64,000 nt of DNA from Arenicellaceae bacterium (GTDB lineage: Bacteria; Pseudomonadota; Gammaproteobacteria; Arenicellales; Arenicellaceae): the NCBI GenBank assembly GCA_029246505.1, contig JAQWNC010000003.1, positions 155,484 through 219,483 of the forward strand. Reading direction: 5' to 3'. Every line of letters starts with the position of its first letter. Position 1 is the stretch's first letter. Below, piece by piece: positions 48,989-58,742 of this stretch. A model generated the notes under the pieces. The model ran no database searches. It was not told the origin of the DNA and was given only the letters and a program-made list of their open reading frames with translations. A program made the position numbers and the translations under genes.

Positions 48989-49462
48989 TTAATGCCCAGC
49001 ACTTAAAGCATTTCGGATTACCTCGATGCGCTTTCGATTGGTACCCATATCACTATACCCAACTCTTGATGCTGACCTGATAGATATTTGTCCACTTTCC
49101 GGATCATTAAGAAATTCCACATCATCAACAAAACCCATGATGGGCGTAGTAAACTCAACCCATATATAGTCGTCTTGGTTAGCTACCAGCACTGCCCCAA
49201 CCATATTTGATAACTTATCCACCAGAGTGGGCCAAAGTAAACCATCAGCATCAGCAATCGCAGCTATTCTATGCTTGTCATCAGTTGCCCGACTAGACAC
49301 GCAATTCGGTGAACTTGGACAATCGATCAATGTCCCATTTACTACGCCTAATTCTGGGTTTATCGAGTGACTCCTACTAGCCTCACCAACCAAACGAAAG
49401 GCCATAAATACTGCGATCAATATCACCGCACACATTAAAATCAACAAACTAACTTTCACCAT
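48989..49462 (-). CDS. DUF1499-family protein
   Basis: A ~157-residue protein with an N-terminal membrane anchor or signal (VSLLILMCAVILIAVFMAFR) and the DUF1499 core: PSSPNCVSSRA near the front, and DDYIWVEFTTPIMGFVDDVE and SASRVGYSDMGTNRKRIE further on. Function is unknown. The ATG at 49462 is chosen over 49504 because it directly begins the hydrophobic segment. It sits between the kinase and glycosylase genes on the same strand. Confidence 0.82.
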   Translation of the reverse strand: MVKVSLLILMCAVILIAVFMAFRLVGEASRSHSINPELGVVNGTLIDCPSSPNCVSSRATDDKHRIAAIADADGLLWPTLVDKLSNMVGAVLVANQDDYIWVEFTTPIMGFVDDVEFLNDPESGQISIRSASRVGYSDMGTNRKRIEVIRNALSAGH

Positions 49463-49556
49463 AATATTTCCTACCTCTTTTAAGCGTATCCAACGACAGC
49501 GCAAAGTAATGTAGCGAATCTAAATAGCATTATATCGCCAATCAACACAATAATAG

Positions 49557-50186
49557 CTATATCCCGAAAGACTCCGGGCGTAATTTATAACGATAGTATT
49601 TCCATAAAAATAAACTACCTGCGCTGCGATTTGGCGACCAATGTAAGGTTAAGTCCACCGCTTGCATTGGTGTTGGCCTGGCATCCAAACCTTTTAAATG
49701 CTGCAAAGCTATCAGCAATGCCAAATCGTCTTCCGGAAATATGTCATCGCGACGCAGGGAAAACATCAGATATATTTTGGCTGTCCATTTGCCAAAGCCG
49801 CGGAGTTGAATAATGCTTTCAATCGCCTCATCATCGCTCATACTTGCGAGCGCAATCGGGTCAAATTCACCTGAAATAGTTGCTTCTGCTAGCCCTTGTA
49901 AATATTCGATTTTTCGACCAGATAGACCAGCGTTCCTTAAATCTTTGAACGGGGTAGATAGCAACCCGGCTGGCGACAACTCTGGGATAGCAGCTTTTAA
50001 TCTGGAAAATATTGTAGCCGCAGCCTTAGTGGACAATTGCTGACTAACCACGGTAGAAACAAATGTTTCAAAGCCCGCCAAACGACTTCTCAGTTCCGGG
50101 TAGCCTATAGCTATGATCGCATTCGATACATCTCTATCAACCGCTGCAATGCTATCTATTGCGCTTTTAAGATCAGCTGTGGTCAA
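49557..50186 (-). CDS. DNA-3-methyladenine glycosylase (AlkA-like, HhH-GPD)
   Basis: A 209-residue DNA glycosylase of the helix-hairpin-helix GPD superfamily that removes alkylated bases. Evident are FVSTVVSQQLSTKAAATIFS, LRNAGLSGRKIEYLQGLA and the hairpin LRGFGKWTAKIYLMF, followed by FPEDDLALLIAL where the catalytic aspartate lies. It lacks the N-terminal AlkA domain, matching the shorter single-domain class. The start is TTG at 50186, with GAGGA seven bases upstream. Confidence 0.88.
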   Translation of the reverse strand: MTTADLKSAIDSIAAVDRDVSNAIIAIGYPELRSRLAGFETFVSTVVSQQLSTKAAATIFSRLKAAIPELSPAGLLSTPFKDLRNAGLSGRKIEYLQGLAEATISGEFDPIALASMSDDEAIESIIQLRGFGKWTAKIYLMFSLRRDDIFPEDDLALLIALQHLKGLDARPTPMQAVDLTLHWSPNRSAGSLFLWKYYRYKLRPESFGI

Positions 50187-50228
50187 TAATCATCCTCAGT
50201 CACAATTACTCCAAATCATATGGCTAAC

Positions 50229-50450
50229 TTAACTTACTGCTTCCAATATATCATCGTACTTATTGTCGTCCAACCAGCCCACGAAGTGTTTCTGGGCGTA
50301 AAGCAAAGATACGTCCCGTTCATAATGGTTTGGTACTGCTGTACCCATGACAGTAACTAACACTACGCCCATTTTACTTACCCCCTTATTAACCACTGAT
50401 CTAACAAAGGGCAGGCCGGTCCAAATAGTGTCACGCAGTTTGTAACACAT
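50229..50450 (-). CDS. Short open frame of unknown nature
   Basis: A 73-codon frame beginning MCYKLRDTIWTGLPFVRSVV, with an alternative internal start at MGVVLVTVMGTAVPNHYERD, ending DNKYDDILEAVS. Composition is protein-like but no family is recognised, and no clear ribosome site is seen. The frame stays open for about ten codons upstream of the ATG, so it might be the 3' remnant of a longer gene. It is the only candidate in the stretch 50187-50548. Confidence 0.3.
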   Translation of the reverse strand: MCYKLRDTIWTGLPFVRSVVNKGVSKMGVVLVTVMGTAVPNHYERDVSLLYAQKHFVGWLDDNKYDDILEAVS

Positions 50451-50548
50451 AATAAAGTTAGCTAACCTACGGTTAACGCTGCTTTAGCGCTCCTACAATC
50501 TAATCGTCAACTCAATTCGTATGAGGATAAAGTGAATACTGCAACCGA

Positions 50549-51637
50549 TTAAAAAGCGTATTGATAACCAAATAATAACATTGCGTCGGTTTCCAACTGC
50601 ACGCCTGAAGTTTTACGACTCAAGGGCAAAAGATATTCGGCTGAGAGACGATGTCCATTCCAGCTACCCGACCCCGCAAAGTTTATACCTAAGCCCAAAC
50701 CTAGTTGCTGCAATCCTGCATTATTAGGGTCAGCAGTTTGTACAGGGCCCATAATTTTTGAATCAATTCCGTCTATTTCCCCACGATCCATATAGTTCAA
50801 CCGCAGGGAGGTACTAATCGCCGGCGACCAATTATAATTTATCCAAACAGACAGATCGTGTTCGTTCCCTAAGCGATAATCTTCATCATTATCCTCTATG
50901 CGAAACACTGAGCGCCATTGAGCCCCATAACCCCAACCGGTATCGGAAGAAAGCAGGCCCCCAGCATAAGTCAGCCCTACAATAGGGTCGAATGTGCCGC
51001 TACCTAATTGCATTGGATATGGCAACCGGACCTTTGGCGTACCTCCCATCGGGGTCAAAATAGCGTCTTCTTCAGTAGTGCTGCCAGTAGGCAGAGAAAC
51101 CCCTATGGTCGCGTGAAGTTTATAGGTATCACTATTCGCCAATGTTACCAATGCAGCTACTGGAGTGTCTCCGATGCCCTTCGTCTTGGTGACGAACTGA
51201 CCCAATATGCTCGTTCCTCTAGCACCACGGTAAGTTGTATGCGTCATATTTTTTTCGACGTGATTCAACATTGCCATCAATGTAACTCCATCACTAGGTG
51301 CGTACATTAGCCCGAACATATGCATTTCCATCGTCATCTCGGTAGGCACTATTCTCAATGTCGGTGGTTGTCCCGGCGCACCAAAAAAACGATTAGGGAT
51401 TGTAGTTACAATCGTATTTTCCGAAATCGCTTCACCAGTCAAGCGGCTACCTTGCATGTTCATATTCATATAACGATAAGAGACCATTACCTCGCCCTTT
51501 TCATGAACATGATCTCCCATGATCCCTATAGGAGCATGGCTACCCGCATAATTGACCTCTCCAGAGTCTGCTTCCACCACTAAAACTGTACTAGCTATCG
51601 CCAAATTAATAACTGGTATCGATACTAAAGACCGCAT
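50549..51637 (-). CDS. Outer-membrane beta-barrel protein, methionine-rich
   Basis: A ~362-residue exported protein with a signal peptide and alternating hydrophobic strands, ending in YQYAF, the terminal phenylalanine typical of outer-membrane barrels. It resembles the transporter family related to phenol-degradation MetA proteins. The N-terminal mature region is unusually rich in methionine (YRYMNMNMQGS, TEMTMEMHMFGLMYAPSD), and similar proteins are found beside copper-handling genes. Copper or other metal binding is only inferred. The ATG at 51637 is preferred because it begins the signal peptide. No metal-resistance genes are adjacent. Confidence 0.75.
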   Translation of the reverse strand: MRSLVSIPVINLAIASTVLVVEADSGEVNYAGSHAPIGIMGDHVHEKGEVMVSYRYMNMNMQGSRLTGEAISENTIVTTIPNRFFGAPGQPPTLRIVPTEMTMEMHMFGLMYAPSDGVTLMAMLNHVEKNMTHTTYRGARGTSILGQFVTKTKGIGDTPVAALVTLANSDTYKLHATIGVSLPTGSTTEEDAILTPMGGTPKVRLPYPMQLGSGTFDPIVGLTYAGGLLSSDTGWGYGAQWRSVFRIEDNDEDYRLGNEHDLSVWINYNWSPAISTSLRLNYMDRGEIDGIDSKIMGPVQTADPNNAGLQQLGLGLGINFAGSGSWNGHRLSAEYLLPLSRKTSGVQLETDAMLLFGYQYAF

Positions 51638-51803
51638 GCCTATCCTCCAAAAATTGAGCTCACTTTTCAAAATCCGACGGACGATAACGCAAAACAAAGT
51701 ATAAATACAAGATCACTCTGTAAAAATAATATAAGTTCAGGAGTAATATTTTATCGTAGCTATTCTAGTGCTGAAAAATACTTATGGGCAGGCTAAATAT
51801 TTA

Positions 51804-52292
51804 CTAAGCAGTCCAGTTACTGGTAGCCCACTGCCCCGGGCCAGAGGACACCTTCAACTCTACCATGCAGATATTTAACGCTTTAAGCCAAACTTCATCT
51901 GCACATAGCTGGTCGCAAAAGTATCGAGAAAGTTCTTCAATCGTTATATTGGTTAGAGGCAGAATTTGTGTATCGGCTTTCAAAAAAAACATTTCGTCTC
52001 TATCAAACAAAACCCGATATTGGCGACCGACATCTTCAATCGATAAATGCGGTGATAACTCAGGCAGCAGCATATATTCATTTAATTTTTCACAAATTAC
52101 CCTCAACCGCTCCTTGGGCAAGTTGTAGTCAAAGCAAAGGCCGTTGTTATCTATTTCACCGGTTATATTAACCGCCAAGTAATAGTTGTGACCGTGCAAA
52201 CGCTCTCGCTCGGTTGCTGAAAAAATAGTGAAATGAGCAGCTGAAAAATGCATGAACTGCTTTTCAATTTGAAGGGTGACTAAACGCGGCAT
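51804..52292 (-). CDS. 6-pyruvoyl-tetrahydropterin synthase / QueD-like protein
   Basis: A ~162-residue T-fold protein. The zinc histidines are visible as H20 in MHFSAAHF and H33 and H35 in RLHGHNYYLAV. A C-terminal glutamate in MVELKVSSG matches the pterin anchor. However, the cysteine that usually comes just before GRLHGH in QueD is absent (TERERLHGH), so catalysis of the classic 6-carboxytetrahydropterin reaction is doubtful. It may be a variant family member. The ATG at 52292 is the family-like start. It is divergent by about 57 bp from a queuosine-precursor transporter gene, suggesting a link to 7-deazaguanine metabolism. Confidence 0.8.
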   Translation of the reverse strand: MPRLVTLQIEKQFMHFSAAHFTIFSATERERLHGHNYYLAVNITGEIDNNGLCFDYNLPKERLRVICEKLNEYMLLPELSPHLSIEDVGRQYRVLFDRDEMFFLKADTQILPLTNITIEELSRYFCDQLCADEVWLKALNICMVELKVSSGPGQWATSNWTA

Positions 52293-52348
52293 AATCGATA
52301 AAGTGTCAGCCAATATAGGCAATAAACCTTATCCGAAAAGAAGCAAAA

Positions 52349-53086
52349 ATGACACTCAAAAGGGAAGAGCTTTATGAACGACGCGAGCGCGTATTTCTAG
52401 TACTCGCTGGGTTTTTCCTATGTGCAATGACGCTGTTAAATGTGATTGGTATAACGCGGTTTGTCGAGTTAGGCGCGCTAACCGTTGCAGTTGGTGTATT
52501 GCCTTACCCGCTAACATTCTTATGCACTGATTTGGTGTGCGAATTATATGGGAAAAAGCGTGCTCAATTTATGGTGACAGTTGGTCTGCTTCTAAATTTT
52601 TTCATTCTTGGGTGCATGTGGCTTGCCAATTCCTTACCAGCTCCAGCAATGGACACACAAGCGCCCTGGCAGACAATTCAGCTAGCACAGGACATTACGT
52701 TACCAAATGGTAGTTCAGTATCTAATTCTGTTGAATTATTTGGACTAATCTACGCTTGTACATCCGGGGCTGTTTTTGCATCGATGCTAGCTTACATTGC
52801 TGCGCAATATTGCGACGTACAACTATTCCATTTTTGGAAAAAACTAACCAATGGCAAACATCTGTGGTTGCGAAATAATTGCAGCACCCTGGTATCGCAG
52901 GGCGTAGATTCGTTTATGGTTATCGCTGTAACTTTTGGTGCACTTTTTCTGGCCGGTGAAATGGATGCAAAAACCTTGTTTACGCTAATGGGGTTTAATT
53001 ACCTATTCAAAGCCTTGGTAGCGCTCGCAGATACTGGTCCATTTTACTTAGGGGTTTACTATTTAAAGCGTTACCTGAAAATGTAG
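52349..53086 (+). CDS. Queuosine precursor transporter (YhhQ/VUT family)
   Basis: A 245-residue inner-membrane protein with about six hydrophobic segments and the family pattern VAVGVLPYPLTFLCTDLVCE then LYGKKRA near the front and RNNCSTLVSQGVDSFMVIAV later. YhhQ-type proteins import preQ0 or preQ1 for synthesis of the tRNA base queuosine. The ATG at 52349 is normal. It lies divergently next to the PTPS/QueD-like gene; shared control from the 57-bp gap is possible. Confidence 0.9.
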   Translation: MTLKREELYERRERVFLVLAGFFLCAMTLLNVIGITRFVELGALTVAVGVLPYPLTFLCTDLVCELYGKKRAQFMVTVGLLLNFFILGCMWLANSLPAPAMDTQAPWQTIQLAQDITLPNGSSVSNSVELFGLIYACTSGAVFASMLAYIAAQYCDVQLFHFWKKLTNGKHLWLRNNCSTLVSQGVDSFMVIAVTFGALFLAGEMDAKTLFTLMGFNYLFKALVALADTGPFYLGVYYLKRYLKM

Positions 53087-53092
53087 CAATAA

Positions 53093-53797
53093 TTAGCTTG
53101 CGACCTGACCTAAGTTTGTATGTAAAACCGCCCCGTTGAACACAGGCTGCTGAGTAACCGAAAAAATGGCCTGAGCTATTTCTTCAGGTTCCACCAATCG
53201 GTTAAATGTTTGCATGCTAGCTATAGAATCTAATACCTGAGGGTCATCACCGATGTTGTCTCTCAACATCTCGGTATTTGTAAAACCTGGGCATATACAT
53301 GCAGTGTGCACACCGGTACCCGCTAAATCCTGGCAATTGCTGCGCATTAAACCAATTACCGCGTGCTTGGATGTGACATAGGATGCATTGCCTGGTACCG
53401 CCTTTTCACTCAGGGTAGAGCCTATGTAAATAATAGAGGAACCACTATGCATATGCGGGATGAGTAAATCATTTAGCATGCTAGAAGCAACGACGTTCAC
53501 TTCTAGTACACGGCGTAATTGCTCTTGCGGTAAGTCACCGACCCGATCTTTGATTAAAATACCGGCATTATGCACCAGTGCAATTTCACCTATACCGTCA
53601 AGCATGTTAGATAATTGATCGCGTACCTGGTTAATCCAGAGCGGCGCGCTTAAGTCCGCCGCTACATCAACCACCCCGTCCAAATTCGATGGTGTTCGAG
53701 ATATATTCACCACTTTATAGCCGGACTCTATAAATAACTGCGCCGTAGACTTACCGATTCCGCGACTAGCCCCGCTAATAATTAGAATTTTGCTCAT
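53093..53797 (-). CDS. Short-chain dehydrogenase/reductase
   Basis: A 234-residue classical SDR. The cofactor motif ISGASRGIGKSTAQLF is followed by LVHNAGIL, IIYIGSTLSEKAVPG with the catalytic serine, and YVTSKHAVIGL with the YxxxK pair; the C-terminus CICPGFTNTEML is also typical. The substrate is unknown. It converges with the transporter gene (6 bp between stops) and is divergent from the FAD oxidoreductase. Confidence 0.9.
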   Translation of the reverse strand: MSKILIISGASRGIGKSTAQLFIESGYKVVNISRTPSNLDGVVDVAADLSAPLWINQVRDQLSNMLDGIGEIALVHNAGILIKDRVGDLPQEQLRRVLEVNVVASSMLNDLLIPHMHSGSSIIYIGSTLSEKAVPGNASYVTSKHAVIGLMRSNCQDLAGTGVHTACICPGFTNTEMLRDNIGDDPQVLDSIASMQTFNRLVEPEEIAQAIFSVTQQPVFNGAVLHTNLGQVAS

Positions 53798-53970
53798 ACA
53801 ATCAGTATTTACTCTTTGAACAACTACACTACATATTAGTCTATACCGCTAGACAACCAAGGTATACCGACTGCAAATGTGAAGCCATATTATATACAAT
53901 CTACTATGCTGACCTCTAAAAATTTACAGCCCTATACAGTTCTACAGTGTAGCTAAAGCACGGCAAAAAT

Positions 53971-55341
53971 ATGAGTTTAACAAAAAAAATATGCGAAATT
54001 TTTGACGCTCCAAGCGTTCTCTATAACGACGAGGTTTCAGATAAATATGCATCCGATTGGACCGATGGTGGGAAGTACCGACCCGAAGTCGTATTGCGCC
54101 CCAAAACTGCGGAAGATGTTTCCAGTATGCTGAAACTTTGTAATGTCGCTGGTCAACAAATTGTGGTTCAGGGAGGGCTAACAGGACTATCTGGCGGTGC
54201 ATCGCCCAAGCCTGGAGAATGGTCACTATCGCTGGAACGAATGAACCAAATCATTGAGATAGATCAAGACGCGCTAACCATTACTGTTCAAGCAGGTACG
54301 CCTTTGTCTGTGGTGCAACGAGCAGCTGAAGATGCCGGTTTGTATTTACCACTCGACCTAGGTGCCAGGGGAAGCTGCCAAATTGGTGGCAATATCGCAA
54401 CTAACGCCGGTGGAAACCAAGTTATCAAATACGGTATGGCTCGTGCTCTAGTCTCAGGCATGGTAGCGGTACTGGCTGATGGAACAATTTTGGCTAATCG
54501 TAACAAATTACTTAAGAACAATGCGGGGTACGACCTCAAGCAACTTTTCATTGGCTCTGAGGGCACGCTTGGAATAATTACCGAAGTTGTATTGCGCCTG
54601 TTTCCAAAACCCATCACAAAGCAGTCCGCCATGTGCGCGCTGGAATCGATGACTGATGTCATTCATCTTCTTAACGCGGCACGAACTCGATTGCCTAGCA
54701 TTAGCGCCTTCGAAGTGATGTGGCCAAATTATTTTGATGCATGTATCAGTGCGATAGACGACGCACGTAGTCCGTTTACTGAAAAATACTCCTATTACGT
54801 TATTCTTGAATCTGAAGGTCACTGCGCTGAAACGGATTTCGAACATTTTTGCGAGTTACTTGCCGATCTGATGGAGCAAGGAATAGTTGCCAATGCCGTA
54901 TTGGCTCAATCAATAGCAGACGCTGAAAATTTTTGGAAAATTCGGGATGGAATAGGAGAGCTAACCGCATTACTTAAAAATGCCGCTCACTTTGACATTG
55001 GAATCCCGATCCGAAGTGTAGAAGCGTGTGTAGATGATATACAAAGCACCCTACTAAGAAAATTCCCCAGTGTTATTGCCTATTATTTTGGTCACTTAGG
55101 CGATGGGAATTTCCATATAGTAGCTGGCACAGAGAATGAAGAACAAAAGTACGGGGTATATAATGCTGTCTATGAAATTACTGGAAAATACGAAGGCAGC
55201 ATCACCGCTGAACACGGCGTTGGCTCAGATAAAACGCAATGGCTTCATCACTCACGCGACGAGGCAGAGATTGCACTTATGAGGACGCTGAAAGCCACTC
55301 TGGATCCAAAAGGTATTCTTAATCCAGGCAGAGTCTTTTAG
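53971..55341 (+). CDS. FAD-binding oxidoreductase (D-2-hydroxyacid / D-2-hydroxyglutarate dehydrogenase type)
   Basis: A 456-residue flavoprotein of the GlcD/D2HGDH/DLD group. The PCMH FAD-binding domain shows IVVQGGLTGLSGGASPKPGE and GARGSCQIGGNIATNAGGNQ, then KNNAGYDLKQLFIGSEGTLG. The C-terminal domain has YYFGHLGDGNFHIV with the metal-binding histidines, AEHGVGSDK, and KATLDPKGILNPGRVF. It oxidises a D-2-hydroxyacid such as D-2-hydroxyglutarate or D-lactate in the cytoplasm; the precise substrate is not fixed by sequence. Flanked by an SDR and an MFS gene on the other strand. Confidence 0.9.
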   Translation: MSLTKKICEIFDAPSVLYNDEVSDKYASDWTDGGKYRPEVVLRPKTAEDVSSMLKLCNVAGQQIVVQGGLTGLSGGASPKPGEWSLSLERMNQIIEIDQDALTITVQAGTPLSVVQRAAEDAGLYLPLDLGARGSCQIGGNIATNAGGNQVIKYGMARALVSGMVAVLADGTILANRNKLLKNNAGYDLKQLFIGSEGTLGIITEVVLRLFPKPITKQSAMCALESMTDVIHLLNAARTRLPSISAFEVMWPNYFDACISAIDDARSPFTEKYSYYVILESEGHCAETDFEHFCELLADLMEQGIVANAVLAQSIADAENFWKIRDGIGELTALLKNAAHFDIGIPIRSVEACVDDIQSTLLRKFPSVIAYYFGHLGDGNFHIVAGTENEEQKYGVYNAVYEITGKYEGSITAEHGVGSDKTQWLHHSRDEAEIALMRTLKATLDPKGILNPGRVF

Positions 55342-55407
55342 GCACCACTTGCGTACGCGCATTACTGTGTTCGCAGATCAATTTACTTGGCCAACTTTGT
55401 CAATTCG

Positions 55408-56793
55408 CTAATAGCCTTTAGCTACTCGCCCTTTAGCCAGTGATGCCACCGCCCCAAGCACCGCAATTATTGACGTTATTGAAAAACTCAAACTAATTGC
55501 ATCCATCAGCGCGTCAGAATTTTCACCAGTGATCATAGAGCTACCAAAATAGGTCGCAAAAACAGCTGTAACAATTGACATACTGGCAAGGTTTCCTACG
55601 CCTCGCATAGTCGGTATTGATGCAGATGCCTGGCCAACATATTGACTGGGCACTGACGACATTATTCGATTGGAATTAGGTGCACTAAAAAACCCAAATC
55701 CAATTCCGATAAATATTTGCGCCGAAATTACATATGAAATGCTCTGGCTACCGTCTAATCTCGCCAGCAGCATTAGTCCGATAGCATTTAGCATTAGACC
55801 TAAGCTGGCTAGCCAGCGAGCCGGATATTTATCCGACAGTCGGCCAGCAAAAGGAGTAACCAAAGCCATGCAAGCGGCTGTGACAATTAGCATCAACCCT
55901 GCTCGATCTGGCGCGAATCCAACAATATTCTGCAAATACAAGCTCAATAAAAAACCGACCGAAAACGACGAGCTGTAGGATAAAAAGGTGCTTAAGCAAG
56001 CGAATCCAAATATTCGATTATTGGCAAATAGAGCAACATGAACTAATGGTTTGTCTTTCTTGTACTCAGTTTTTATAAAACAAACCAGGCTAGCCGCACT
56101 CAACATGAACGCAAACCAACCAACAGGTTCGTACACGCGAGATACACCAAATAAAGCAAGAGCTACAGTACTGATAAACAAAAATAGTCCGGGCCAGTCA
56201 AACGGTGCATCGGAAGGCACATGCGGTTCTAAAACTAGCTTATCAGATGCTAACCACAAGCTAACACACAAAAATGGCAGTGGCAGTATGAAAACTTCGC
56301 GCCATGAAAACCAGCTGGTTATAAACCCGCCTATCACCGGACCCAGCGTTATACCCAGATAAACAGAACCTGCGGTAAATCCCATTACCATGCCCCGCTG
56401 GCTCGTAGGAAATACCGAAACAATAATGGCATTAGTAGTTGCGAACACCATGGCAGCACTCGCGCCCTGAAAAAGCCTTAATACAATCAACATACGAATA
56501 TCAGTTGCCATTGACGACAAAAGTAAAATCACTCCCGATAAAACCAAACCGGAAAGGTATATCCGTTTGCGGCCTACCCGATTTGCCACCCAGGCCGCCG
56601 TAAACATACCGGTTCCCTGTATAAAAGCGAAAGCCATAACGACCCAGCTAGTCTGCACCGCAGATGCACCCAAATCGCCGCTAATTGTTGGCAACGCAAC
56701 GTTCAACGATGACACAGACATCGGCATTACGAACGACGTAAGCGCTAGGGTATACAGCGCACCTCGATGCTTAGGGTGAATTTTACTAATCAT
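55408..56793 (-). CDS. MFS transporter (DHA2/EmrB-QacA-like)
   Basis: A 461-residue major-facilitator protein with 12-14 hydrophobic segments. The family start SFVMPMSVSSLNVALPTISG, motif A-like WVANRVGRKRIYL, RLFQGASAAMVFATTNAII and motif C-like GITLGPVIGGFITSWFSWRE are visible. This pattern belongs to proton-driven drug exporters. Specific substrates cannot be inferred. It is on the same strand as the sodium symporter gene upstream. Confidence 0.92.
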   Translation of the reverse strand: MISKIHPKHRGALYTLALTSFVMPMSVSSLNVALPTISGDLGASAVQTSWVVMAFAFIQGTGMFTAAWVANRVGRKRIYLSGLVLSGVILLLSSMATDIRMLIVLRLFQGASAAMVFATTNAIIVSVFPTSQRGMVMGFTAGSVYLGITLGPVIGGFITSWFSWREVFILPLPFLCVSLWLASDKLVLEPHVPSDAPFDWPGLFLFISTVALALFGVSRVYEPVGWFAFMLSAASLVCFIKTEYKKDKPLVHVALFANNRIFGFACLSTFLSYSSSFSVGFLLSLYLQNIVGFAPDRAGLMLIVTAACMALVTPFAGRLSDKYPARWLASLGLMLNAIGLMLLARLDGSQSISYVISAQIFIGIGFGFFSAPNSNRIMSSVPSQYVGQASASIPTMRGVGNLASMSIVTAVFATYFGSSMITGENSDALMDAISLSFSITSIIAVLGAVASLAKGRVAKGY

Positions 56794-56838
56794 ACAGTCT
56801 GGCCCAAGCGCTCAAATATTAACATCCAGCGTTTATGA

Positions 56839-58176
56839 TTAACTTTGAAAAGAATGATAGAACAACAACAAAATTATCAGCGGGCAAACGAACTGAAGGT
56901 AAACCGGCCAAATTTTCCAAAATAAAGTTATTTCTATCTCAGGATTTCCGAGTCTTATCTCTTCAAGCAACTGATTGCGATTCCAAAACCAGCCAACGAT
57001 AACGCAGATAAACAATCCTAGTAATGGTTGGCTATATTCAGTGGTTAAGGAAACAACTAATCCAAACAATGCATCGAAATTAAGTAAAATAATCAGGCTA
57101 GCAAGTAATATAGCACCGGCAACCCAATAACAGGCTTTGGCACGATCACCGCTTTTTCGCTCGGTAATGTAAGAGACAGGAACTTCAAGCATAGAAATTG
57201 ACGAAGTCAGCGCGGCAACAAGTAACAAGGTAAAGAATCCAATCGGCACCAGCGAAGCTAAACCCCGCATATTATCGAAAAGGGCTGGCAGTACTGTAAA
57301 AACAAGACCATCTCCACTAATTAAATTACCGGCCCCATCCAATATATCAACTCCGGATGCTTGCGCTACATACATCGCAGGAATAATTAACGCACCAGCC
57401 AAAATCGCTACTCCAACATCCACTAAAGCGACCAATGCTCCGATTGATACCATGTTCTCGGATTTAGAAAGATACGACCCGTAGATCAGCATTGTGCCGA
57501 CACCTAAAGAAAGCGAGAAGAACGCCTGCCCCATAGCACTGATCGCAAGATCAATATCAAATACACGGCTAAAATTCGGGAAAATAAAAACGCTCCACCC
57601 CTCAGATGCCCCGCGCTGCAAACCCACATATACGATAAGTATCGACATTAGCCCTAACAAAATCGGCATTAAACGAACCGACCAACGTTCTATACCCGCA
57701 GCCACACCTTGTCTCACAATAAGCAGTGTAAGGATCGAAAAGAGTACAGTAAAAAGAATATTTCTCTCGAAAGAAAATTCAACTAACCACGCGGCAATAG
57801 CAGTTAAACCAATCAGGCTAGTAAAATAGTGCAACGCCCAGGCCATCAGCCAACCGCCGACAATTGAATAGAAAGCCAAGATAGAGCTTACGGTGAGCGT
57901 ACCCCATACCCCCAAAAACGCTGATTTTTTATAATTAGTTATTTTTGGATAAGCGTCAATGCTATTAGATTTTGCATAACGGCCTACCAGTAGTTCCGCC
58001 ATCAATACTGGGTATGCCAACACAAAAGTAAGTACAAGATAAACAAAAACGAATGCTGCGCCGCCGTTGCTTGCTACTTGAGTAGGGAACCCCCAGATAT
58101 TGCCTAGGCCGACAGCCGACCCTGCTGCTGCCATGACAAAACCAAATTTCGAGGAAAATTCACCGCGAGTTGCCAA
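56839..58176 (-). CDS. Sodium-dependent transporter (NSS/SNF family)
   Basis: A 445-residue neurotransmitter:sodium symporter-type protein with 11-12 membrane helices. The first helix pattern FVMAAAGSAVGLGNIWGFP contains the sodium and substrate site, followed by GGAAFVFVYLVLTF, and VSYITERKSGDRAKACYWVA later. It likely imports an amino acid with sodium. The start is TTG at 58176, with AAGGT about eight bases upstream. It precedes the MFS gene by about 45 bp. Confidence 0.92.
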   Translation of the reverse strand: MATRGEFSSKFGFVMAAAGSAVGLGNIWGFPTQVASNGGAAFVFVYLVLTFVLAYPVLMAELLVGRYAKSNSIDAYPKITNYKKSAFLGVWGTLTVSSILAFYSIVGGWLMAWALHYFTSLIGLTAIAAWLVEFSFERNILFTVLFSILTLLIVRQGVAAGIERWSVRLMPILLGLMSILIVYVGLQRGASEGWSVFIFPNFSRVFDIDLAISAMGQAFFSLSLGVGTMLIYGSYLSKSENMVSIGALVALVDVGVAILAGALIIPAMYVAQASGVDILDGAGNLISGDGLVFTVLPALFDNMRGLASLVPIGFFTLLLVAALTSSISMLEVPVSYITERKSGDRAKACYWVAGAILLASLIILLNFDALFGLVVSLTTEYSQPLLGLFICVIVGWFWNRNQLLEEIRLGNPEIEITLFWKIWPVYLQFVCPLIILLLFYHSFQS

Positions 58177-58283
58177 AACGTAACCTTGCTCAAATTAGAC
58201 AACTTCGATTTTAACGCGCGACTGAATTGATTGGAATGCTTTACATGCCCCGTTTAACCTATCCGCTTATATAATTTCAATGG

Positions 58284-58742
58284 TTAACAAGATACCCATT
58301 CGTAATTAACAACCATTTGGCCGGCTGCAGTGCCTGGACCGCAAGCTAATCCGTTAATATTACCGTCATCTGCAGGTACCAACGCTACCCCATAGCCCTC
58401 ACAGTATTGACTATTTTGCATTGCGCAAGTATTACCCCAATCATCAACGATATATAAAATTTTTGGTCGTGCGTTAAATTGAGCAGCAATATTATTAACC
58501 GCAGCGACGTGCGCGGAGCCCTGTAAACTTCCTGCAGGTTCCGAGCTTACAATCACATCAGGGTCTTTCGCAGTCTCTAGTGCTTCTTTGATAGCAGAAA
58601 GCGAAATTGCGTTACTTTCTTTACTTTCTTTAGCAGTATCAACACCATCTTGACCACCACCAGATACTGCATCCGAAATATAATTACAACCTACGCACAG
58701 AGCTATTACAGATAGATAGGCTATTAATCTTCTACTATACAT
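58284..58742 (-). CDS. Putative lipoprotein of unknown function
   Basis: A ~152-residue protein from ATG 58742 with the N-terminus MYSRRLIAYLSVIALCVGC, a lipoprotein-like signal whose likely lipidated residue is the final cysteine. The mature part contains a disulfide-capable C-terminal region with cysteines in NTCAMQ, QYCEGYG, LACGPG and WVSC. No family is recognised. The upstream in-frame extension to 58898 lacks conserved character. It sits beside the most degraded copy of the rRNA-linked repeat. Confidence 0.6.
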   Translation of the reverse strand: MYSRRLIAYLSVIALCVGCNYISDAVSGGGQDGVDTAKESKESNAISLSAIKEALETAKDPDVIVSSEPAGSLQGSAHVAAVNNIAAQFNARPKILYIVDDWGNTCAMQNSQYCEGYGVALVPADDGNINGLACGPGTAAGQMVVNYEWVSC

